DNA of 64,000 nucleotides from Anticarsia gemmatalis (lineage: Eukaryota; Arthropoda; Insecta; Lepidoptera; Erebidae). The stretch covers positions 1,548,501 through 1,612,500 of the forward strand of contig NC_134774.1 of the NCBI RefSeq assembly GCF_050436995.1, in the 5' to 3' direction. Under the pieces are notes generated by a model, which worked only from the letters and a program-made list of their open reading frames with translations, ran no database searches and was not told the origin of the DNA. The translations under genes were made by a program, and so were the position numbers. This document shows positions 59,901 through 64,000 of this stretch, piece after piece (position 1 is the first letter of the stretch; each line of letters opens with the position of its first letter).

Positions 59901-62900
59901 GGGGTCACTCTCAGTTATGGGGTCACTCTCAGTTATGGGGTCACTCTTAGTCATGGGGTCACTTGTGTCACGGCGGTGGGGTCATATAACACACATACCT
60001 AGTATGGCGTCGCCGAGGAACTCGAGGCGCTGGTAGCAGTCAGTGAGGCGGTTGCTGTGATGAGAGGCGTGGGTCAGCGCCTGCAGCAGCAGCGACCGGT
60101 CCTTGAACCTGTACTGCAGGGTGCGCTCCAGACCATCGTAACCTGGGAACAAAGAACGCAATATATTATCCTACTAATATTATGAATGTAAAAGTTTGAG
60201 AGTATGTATGTATGTTTGTTACTCTTTCACGGAAATACCACTGAACCGATTATGATTAAATTTGGTATGTAGGTAGCTGAAGACCTAGAATAACATATAG
60301 GCTACTTTTTATCCCGGAGGGATCGGGATTTACACGGGATAGGTTTCCACGCGGACGAAGTCGCGGGCGGTCTCTAGCATTAAATAAATATCATTGGACA
60401 ACTCACACACGGTCATCTGATTCCAAACTAAGTAGAGCTTGTACTACGGTAACCAAATAACTGATAAACATACTTATATAGATACTAGCTGACCCGCGCA
60501 ACTTCGCTTGCGTCCAATAAGAGAGGATGGGTGAAATTTTTCCCCGTTTTTGTAACATTAATTACTGTTACTCCGCTCCTTTTGGTCATAGCGTGATGAT
60601 ATATAGCCTATGTCCTTTCTCGAGTATGAAAGTATCTCCATACCAAATTTCATGCAAATTGGTTCAGTAGTTTTGGCGTGATTGAGTAGCAGACAGACAG
60701 AGTTACTTTCGCATTTATAATATTAGTATGGATAGTATGGATTGTTACTTATGTATTAAGTGTACGACTTACCAGAGAGCATTTGTTCCAATTCCCCTTC
60801 AGGGTCTTCTATATATCGGAGTAGCGGTGATGGAGGGGCCTTCAACTCACCGAAGATTGGCTGCAAACATACAACAAATTATCTATCTCTATGTCATAAA
60901 AAATAGTGTGAAAACAATATTAGGTCGGAGAAAAAGTCTTTACGCATTATAGTATGTATGAACTTTTGCAAACTTTTATTAATTGTGTTGGTTTCATATG
61001 AAAAAATAATCGAAACTAGTTCAAATTCCCACTGTCAATGTTACCCAAATGATTCAAAGTTACCCAGGTTGACTGTATCTATGCTAATATTTGTTAGTTT
61101 TAACGCGCTAATCTCAGGAACTACTGGTCCGATTTGAAAAATTATTTCAGTGTTAGATAGCCCATTTATCGAGGAATGCTATAGGCTATATATCATCACG
61201 CTACGACCAATAGGAGCTGAGTACGAGCAAAAAATGTTACAAAAACGGGGAAAATACGCATTCTCTTTTATGTTGCAAGCGAAGTTGCGCGGGTCAGCTA
61301 GTAAGTAATAATAATACCTGCATCCAAACTCCGTTTTCATCTTGATAAGGTTGTAGCGAGCCGACCGCTCGTCCCGGCCAGGACCAGTCATCATCAGGGA
61401 ACACCTCCTGCTGTGGCTGAGGGTCTTCGTCTTCGGAAGAACATTCCGATGATGATGAGCTGGTGCGCTGGCGTTTAGGGGACTCGGGGGCTGGGGGCGG
61501 CTGGGGGGTGTAAGATAATATATAAATGTTAATGATTCTATATTAATGTGGTCTTCGACGTTCTAAGGTCAATGACCTTGACCTTTTAGAATGTGATCGT
61601 GATTGACCTCTGACAATGACCTTGAACTAAATTAAATTATGTTTAAAGTAGTCGTAAATATTGTTTGGTGATATGGTCATGAGAGTCACCTTATGGGGTC
61701 ACGGGAGTTATCTTGCTTATTCGGGGGTCACTTTATGGGTCAATGAGATCATACCAAGGATATAGTGGATAGCGTATGATTACTGGGGTCACAAATCTAT
61801 AGGAACCCCCAAATGTCTTAAGGTCACTTTAGGTTACACATACTATTAGTCTTACATAGTTACTTGAAGTGGCATAGGGGTCACTTAAGGGAGCATTAGG
61901 GTCACTTGAGGCTGTCATTGGGGTCACTTTAGGGGACATTGGGGTCACTTATGGACCAAAAGGGGTCACTAGTACAAACAAAATATTTAATGGGGTCAAA
62001 TAAGGGGTCACTCACCACACTATCAGTCTTATGCGCAGCCACATGCTTCACATAAGGATGGTCAGAGTCCAGGGGCACGCGGTGGCACGGCAACACTTTG
62101 ATCCCCAGCCACGACATGAACAGCAGTGCCCCTCGGGGACCACACTCCAAGAGATATGCCCCTATGAGGGCTTCCACGCAGTCCGCTATAGACTTATCTG
62201 TGAAAAGAAGAAAATATTTTTAAAACATACATATATAAAATCACGCTTTTTTTCTCATATAGGTAGGCAGAGATCAAAGAACGTCACTTGGTACGATCCT
62301 TACAAACTTCCCTTGCTTCATTCACATACATACATGTTGGCAATAAAAGTGTATATTTTTAGTACTAAACAATAAACGTTCATAATTGAGAACAACGCCA
62401 TCTAGCCGAGTTTAGTTGAACTAGCAAGGTAACAGCTTGATTTTTTTTATAAGCTCTGGCCTATACGATGAACCCCCGGTTTCTGAGGTTCATTTAACGG
62501 TAGTTTATCTATTCAAAACTTATTTTTATATGAGTTTAAACGCTATAGGTAAACTACCGCTAAATGTACCTCAGAAATCGGGGGTAAGAAATTTTCTATT
62601 ATAAATAGGAGTACTTTGCTGACCAGAGAATTGAACCTGAGGCCTATTGATCAACAGCCGGATACAATACTGACCACACTACAGTATTATAAAATATTTT
62701 CAATAGTAGTCCGGAGTTTGGTAACGTGCCCGGTATATGACAATAGACTCCCTATTACATGGGACTAACATTGTTAATGGTGAAACGTGGGTGTATTTCA
62801 TAATCAAAATCAAATCATTTATTAATTTAGGTCAAATATTGCCACTTATGATAGTCGTTACAATTACTGAATCTACCACTAGCTCGGAAAGGGGGTAGAG

Positions 62901-63309
62901 CCTTATGAGAAGAGCTAGCTAGAATCTCACGGCTACTCGCTCAGGACTCACGGCTTTACGTGCTCTCCGAGGGACGAAGGTCTTCGACCTCAACTTCCCA
63001 ACTCCGGGCAATCTCAAAGAAATTCTTAACAGAAAATCTCAGAAAAGACTTTTTTTGGCCCGACCCAGAATTCGAACCCGAGACCTCTCGCACGGCAGCC
63101 GCATATACTACCGACCGCGCCACAGAGGCAGTTAAGGAAAATGAATATAGCTAGGTTACATACATACACCAGTGCCTACACCTTCGGGTATAACAGTCGT
63201 AATAATACTCACCCGGTATACTGTGTTGTGTGATCAAATTGTACGGAATGAAACACCCTGTAGCGTCTAACGGCATGTCTGGATTCAACGCGTCTAATTG
63301 TGGATCACC
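53840..63309 (-). CDS. Dcr-1: Dicer-1, C-terminal part (RNase IIIa end, RNase IIIb, dsRBD); 5' part outside window
   Basis: Exons in transcription order: 63213-63309, 62016-62197, 61318-61500, 60773-60860, the seven-copy exon (59999-60142 is the best spliced), 56593-56722, 56065-56155, 54979-55087, 54461-54593 and 53840-53996. All have GT/AG borders and phases that chain without a break. The product retains both acidic pairs of RNase IIIb and the second pair of IIIa, then a dsRBD. Diagnostic phrases are IPDKSIADCVEALIGAYLLE, TDCYQRLEFLGDAIL, HSPGALTDLRSALVNNTIF and VPKALGDLFESVAGAIFLDS. Dicer-1 cuts pre-miRNA hairpins to microRNAs in the cytoplasm. The linker and the dsRBD match the animal/insect Dcr-1 class, not Dcr-2. 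Confidence 0.96.
54073..54281 (-). mobile_element. tRNA-derived SINE type 1 in the last Dcr-1 intron
   Basis: AACTCCCGGACTAAGAATTG to CACTGCGCCTCGGAGGC. It has the same orientation as the gene. Confidence 0.8.
54461..54593 (-). CDS. Dcr-1: Dcr-1 exon (end of RNase IIIb to dsRBD)
   Basis: It encodes GMSLGAVWKSYVNLMGAELE, then AFSAAAPKSPVRELLEAEPD, then TAKF. The acceptor is TTTTCTCTACAG and the donor GTGAGT. SPVRELLEAEPDTAKF is a conserved Dicer motif. Confidence 0.95.
54706..54954 (-). mobile_element. Lep1-type Helitron in a Dcr-1 intron
   Basis: CTAGCTGACCCGCGCAACTT to TATAATATTAGTATAGA. It ends 24 bp from the donor of the exon at 54979. Confidence 0.82.
54979..55087 (-). CDS. Dcr-1: Dcr-1 exon (RNase IIIb second acidic pair)
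   Basis: It encodes HYLIQEDEMEQAEDVEVPKA, then LGDLFESVAGAIFLDS. The Asp of GD and the Glu of FE are the second catalytic pair of RNase IIIb. Phase 0 in, 1 out. Confidence 0.96.
55140..55340 (-). mobile_element. tRNA-derived SINE type 1 in a Dcr-1 intron
   Basis: CAACTCCCGCACAAAGAATT to GCGATCTTAACCACT, with a degraded head. Confidence 0.7.
55431..55618 (+). mobile_element. Lep1-type Helitron, internally deleted, in a Dcr-1 intron
   Basis: TCTATACTATCTATCAATAA, then CGGGAACTACTGGTCCGATT, ending in the hairpin and CTAG. It is inserted within a type 4 SINE (AACAAGTGATCA). Confidence 0.75.
56065..56155 (-). CDS. Dcr-1: Dcr-1 exon (RNase IIIb middle)
   Basis: It encodes YFRHMSPGLNEVLTKYVKIQ, then EENGHSISEE. 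The acceptor is TTTTCAG and the donor GTAAGT. Phase 2 in, 0 out. Confidence 0.94.
56192..56583 (+). mobile_element. 5S-like SINE followed by a second 3' piece
   Basis: 56192-56405 has AACGATCTGTGGGTCAAGCA, GCGGTCATTCCATAGATGGG and the tail. 56460-56583 repeats only the tail from GGCACGTAAAAAGTCGGTCC. It may be a partial duplication. Confidence 0.65.
56593..56722 (-). CDS. Dcr-1: Dcr-1 exon (RNase IIIb after the signature helix)
   Basis: The acceptor is TTTGTTTCAG. It encodes DYLITRHLYEDPRRHSPGAL, then TDLRSALVNNTIFATLAARH, then GFHK. It follows the repeated exon: the G left by that exon plus AT gives the Asp of GDAILDYL. Donor GTAAGT. Confidence 0.96.
56793..57427. repeat. Minisatellite A in the Dcr-1 intron, unit GTCATGGGATCG plus 3-5 bp
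   Basis: About 35 units of 15-17 bp (GTCATGGGATCGTTA, GTCATGGGATCGGTCAA and variants). It precedes the related GTCATGGGGTCAC minisatellite and occupies most of the intron between the exon array and exon 56593-56722. Short open frames on both strands come from the repeat. Confidence 0.9.
57562..57705 (-). CDS. Dcr-1: Dcr-1 RNase IIIb signature exon, copy a (3'-most)
   Basis: 144 nt, phase 1-1. It encodes YDGLERTLQYRFKDRSLLLQ, then ALTHASHHSNRLTDCYQRLE, then FLGDAIL, with the catalytic Glu and Asp of LEFLGDA. The donor CTAG before GTATGT is good. The acceptor is GTAGGTCAGTCAG without a pyrimidine tract, so use of this copy is uncertain. Confidence 0.6.
58069..58212 (-). CDS. Dcr-1: Dcr-1 RNase IIIb signature exon, copy b
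   Basis: Same peptide as copy a. The last bases are ACTGG before GTATGT (synonymous change). Weak acceptor as in copy a. Confidence 0.55.
58455..58598 (-). CDS. Dcr-1: Dcr-1 RNase IIIb signature exon, copy c (altered last base)
   Basis: The last exon base is T instead of G (ACTAT before GTATGT). This weakens the donor and, if spliced to 56593-56722, would turn the Asp of GDAILDYL into Tyr. The rest of the peptide is unchanged; weak acceptor. Confidence 0.5.
58918..59061 (-). CDS. Dcr-1: Dcr-1 RNase IIIb signature exon, copy d
   Basis: The peptide is the same as in copy a, with synonymous GAT for GAC. The donor is intact; the acceptor is GTAGGTCAGTCAG, without a pyrimidine tract. Confidence 0.55.
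59291..59434 (-). CDS. Dcr-1: Dcr-1 RNase IIIb signature exon, copy e (acceptor lost, Tyr to His)
   Basis: The acceptor reads GTAGGTCAGTCTG, so the AG directly before the exon is gone; an AG four bases upstream (GTAGGTCAG) would shift the frame. The first full codon is His instead of Tyr (HDGLERTLQ). Likely a dead copy, though the frame itself is open. Confidence 0.45.
59717..59860 (-). CDS. Dcr-1: Dcr-1 RNase IIIb signature exon, copy f
   Basis: Same peptide as copy a. The acceptor is GTAGGTCAGCCAG, slightly more pyrimidine-rich than the other internal copies but still weak. The spacer to copy g is the shortest (138 bp). Confidence 0.55.
59999..60142 (-). CDS. Dcr-1: Dcr-1 RNase IIIb signature exon, copy g (5'-most, normal acceptor)
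   Basis: The acceptor GCGTTCTTTGTTCCCAG has a pyrimidine tract, unlike all other copies, so this is the most likely constitutive exon and probable ancestor. It encodes the same peptide, with ACC for ACT in ERTLQ. The preceding exon leaves one G (phase 1), and the exon leaves one G for 56593-56722. Confidence 0.88.
60165..60380 (+). mobile_element. Helitron-like or SINE-like element in a Dcr-1 intron
   Basis: CTACTAATATTATGAATGTA, TTTGGTATGTAGGTAGCTGA, GCGGACGAAGTCGCGGGCGG. Related to 10590-10815. It begins 23 bp beyond the acceptor of copy g. Confidence 0.55.
60392..60733 (-). mobile_element. SINE type 2 fragment and a Lep1-related Helitron (CAGA subtype)
   Basis: 60392-60482 is the SINE tail (ACTCACACACGGTCATCTGA). 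60485-60733 starts CTAGCTGACCCGCGCAACTT, contains TTTCATGCAAATTGGTTCAG and ends AATATTAGTATGGA. It ends about 40 bp from the donor of exon 60773. Confidence 0.7.
60773..60860 (-). CDS. Dcr-1: Dcr-1 exon (linker just before RNase IIIb)
   Basis: It encodes PIFGELKAPPSPLLRYIEDP, then EGELEQMLS plus one base. It joins in phase to YDGLERTLQ. Acceptor GTATGTTTGCAG, donor GTAAGT. Confidence 0.93.
60920..61075. mobile_element. Truncated mariner-type MITE joined to half a palindromic MITE
   Basis: TTAGGTCGGAGAAAAAGTCT to GTATGTATGAACTT is the left end of the mariner MITE. It continues directly into the right arm of the GTCAACTTGGGTAAC palindrome (TAATTGTGTTGGTTTCATAT to CCAGGTTGACTGTA). Confidence 0.65.
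61078..61301 (+). mobile_element. Lep1-type Helitron, slightly deleted, in a Dcr-1 intron
   Basis: TCTATGCTAATATTTGTTAG, the family core, then GTTGCGCGGGTCAGCTAG. It ends 17 bp from the exon donor at 61318. Confidence 0.78.
61318..61500 (-). CDS. Dcr-1: Dcr-1 exon (acidic/Ser-rich linker between RNase IIIa and IIIb)
   Basis: The acceptor is TCTTACACCCCCCAG. It encodes PPPAPESPKRQRTSSSSSEC, then SSEDEDPQPQQEVFPDDDWS, then WPGRAVGSLQPYQDENGVWM and Q. It is phase 0 on both sides (61 codons). The linker is poorly conserved, so the assignment rests on frame continuity with its neighbours. Confidence 0.85.
61675..62005. repeat. GGGGTCAC-rich degenerate repeat in the preceding Dcr-1 intron
   Basis: Spaced phrases TATGGGGTCACGGGAG, GGGGTCACTTAAGGGAGCAT, TTGGGGTCACTTTAGGGGAC and AAAAGGGGTCACTAGT share the GGGGTCAC core of minisatellite B but lack a fixed period. 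Confidence 0.65.
62016..62197 (-). CDS. Dcr-1: Dcr-1 exon (end of RNase IIIa)
   Basis: It encodes (D)KSIADCVEALIGAYLLECG, then PRGALLFMSWLGIKVLPCHR, then VPLDSDHPYVKHVAAHKTDS and V. The Asp of IAD and the Glu of VEA are the second catalytic pair of RNase IIIa. Acceptor TTTTCACAG, donor GTGAGT. Confidence 0.96.
62469..62585. mobile_element. Short palindromic MITE (CCCCCGGTTTCTGAGGT type) in a Dcr-1 intron
   Basis: Arms AACCCCCGGTTTCTGAGGTT and GGTAGTTTATCTATTC with their inverse; ends CGGGGGTAA. Confidence 0.75.
62955..63130 (-). mobile_element. tRNA-like SINE, type 3
   Basis: TTACGTGCTCTCCGAGGGAC to CCGACCGCGCCACAGAGGCA in plus reading; a box B-like GGGTTCGAATTC lies on the minus strand. 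Confidence 0.7.
63213..63309 (-). CDS. Dcr-1: Dcr-1 exon (RNase IIIa, just before the second acidic pair)
   Basis: It encodes GDPQLDALNPDMPLDATGCF, then IPYNLITQHSIP plus one base. FIPYNL..Q..IPDKSIAD is the conserved Dicer RNase IIIa segment. Acceptor TTTTGTTTACAG, donor GTGAGT. Further exons lie beyond the right edge. Confidence 0.94.
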
Positions 63310-63351
63310 CTGTAAACAAAAAAAATATTAAGTAAGTACCATTTATATAAC

Positions 63352-63504
63352 TGCACGTTTGGCGCAGTGGTTAAAGTGGTCACCTCGCAGCAATGACCGT
63401 AGTACCGCGTATTGTGGCTTCCAATCCCACCCGGGACAAATATTTGTGTGATGAGCATGAGTATCCGTTCTGAACCTGGTTGTTAATGTATCTATATAAG
63501 AGAG
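63352..63504 (+). mobile_element. tRNA-like SINE type 2, cut by a Helitron
   Basis: CTGCACGTTTGGCGCAGTGG, a degraded box B-like GGCTTCCAATCCCACCC, then the body to AATGTATCTATATAAG. Helitron sequence follows directly. Confidence 0.7.
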
Positions 63505-63730
63505 AGTGTAGAGTTTGTTTGGTTGACCGCACTAATCTCAGGAACTACTGGCGTGAATTGAAAACATATTTGAGTGTTGGGTAGACTATTTATTGAAGAA
63601 GGCTGGAGGCTATATAACATTGTTACGACCAAAAGAAGCAGAGTACCAGTAAATAAAAATTACACAAACGGGGAAAATTATGAGCCATTCTCTCTTATGT
63701 GACGCAAGCGAAGTTGCGCGGGTCAGCTAG
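63505..63730 (+). mobile_element. Lep1-type Helitron, 5' end eroded
   Basis: GTGTAGAGTTTGTTTGGTTG, core AATCTCAGGAACTACTGGCG, hairpin GACGCAAGCGAAGTTGCGCG and CTAG. Confidence 0.75.
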
Positions 63731-63849
63731 TTAGAAATAAAATAATATCTTCTATTCCATTTAAAAAAGCACATGGAGCATTTACCATAGCCATAATAGG
63801 GTAAAAACAAGTTATTCGTCGATTCTGAGAGAAATTGTATTTAGAATTA

Positions 63850-64000
63850 GGGCGCGTTCCCACTATGTCGTGACGACAGATAATCGTGTAGTTTTAAGTG
63901 TCGTGGCTTATATGTTTAAATGGAAGTGTTCACATATAGAACGACACAACTTACTGTCGTCTACGACATTTTTTGCAGTGACGGCAGATTATCGTGACAG
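63850..64000. mobile_element. Left part of a probable DNA transposon or MITE, cut by the window edge
   Basis: GGGCGCGTTCCCACTATGTC, GTGACGACAGATAATCGTGT, then GAACGACACAACTTACTGTC, related in inverse. It looks like a sub-terminal repeat structure, but the right end is outside. Confidence 0.4.

Larger units (their letters stand above)
57428..59998. repeat. Minisatellite B (GTCATGGGGTCACTCTTA, 18 bp) between the seven Dcr-1 exon copies
   Basis: The unit is mostly 18 bp, with shortened variants (GTCATGGGGTCACTTCA). Every inter-exon spacer is made of it, and each begins, after the exon donor, with the fixed segment GTATGTGTGTTATATGACCC plus CACCGCCGTGACAC (minus strand). On the minus strand the 18-bp unit reads Met-Thr-Lys-Ser-Asp-Pro in the frame of the exon. 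Confidence 0.9.

Overview
The window is eukaryotic and almost certainly from a moth or butterfly (Lepidoptera). It is AT-rich, has short exons with canonical GT/AG introns, and is crowded with Helitron-like elements, tRNA-like SINEs and small palindromic transposons of the kind common in lepidopteran genomes. The three loci I can assign are animal or insect genes: two secreted, repeat-rich, silk/sericin-like genes, the bHLH factor Hand, and the microRNA-processing enzyme Dicer-1. The species cannot be named from the sequence.

Layout. (1) 2-3976, + strand: the 3' part of a secreted-looking repeat protein made of about 50-residue Cys-containing modules, then six longer modules, then a Ser/Gln-rich last exon; its 5' end is off the left edge. 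(2) 13400-25189, + strand: Hand, five coding exons with transposon-filled introns. A possible non-coding first exon lies near 8940-9198. (3) 28700-41789, + strand: a giant sericin/mucin-like gene with a TATA box, a 33-nt signal-peptide exon, a 31-nt second exon and one 11.4-kb exon. It encodes about 3813 residues, nearly all tandem repeats. (4) 42274-53839: intergenic, transposon-derived, with no gene recognised. (5) 53840-63309, - strand: the C-terminal part of Dicer-1 (end of RNase IIIa, linker, RNase IIIb, dsRBD). It continues off the right edge, so the helicase and PAZ regions are outside.

The most unusual structure is inside Dicer-1. The 144-nt exon that opens RNase IIIb and carries its first catalytic Glu/Asp pair is present seven times in tandem (57562-60142). 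The copies are separated by an 18-bp minisatellite that is open in the same frame as the exon. The exon is symmetric (phase 1-1), so skipping or adding copies keeps the frame. Only the 5'-most copy has a normal pyrimidine-rich acceptor, one copy has lost its acceptor AG, and another has a changed last exon base. Apart from Tyr to His in one copy and the altered last base in another, the copies encode the same peptide.

The three loci are not a pathway. Hand is a developmental regulator and Dicer-1 a housekeeping RNA enzyme, while the two silk-like genes flank Hand and may be members of a local cluster of secreted silk or glue genes. The rest is repeat: Lep1-type Helitrons, several tRNA-like SINE families, a SINE family whose head resembles 5S rRNA, mariner-type MITEs, and near-perfect palindromic MITEs, one of them in the 3' UTR region of the giant gene.
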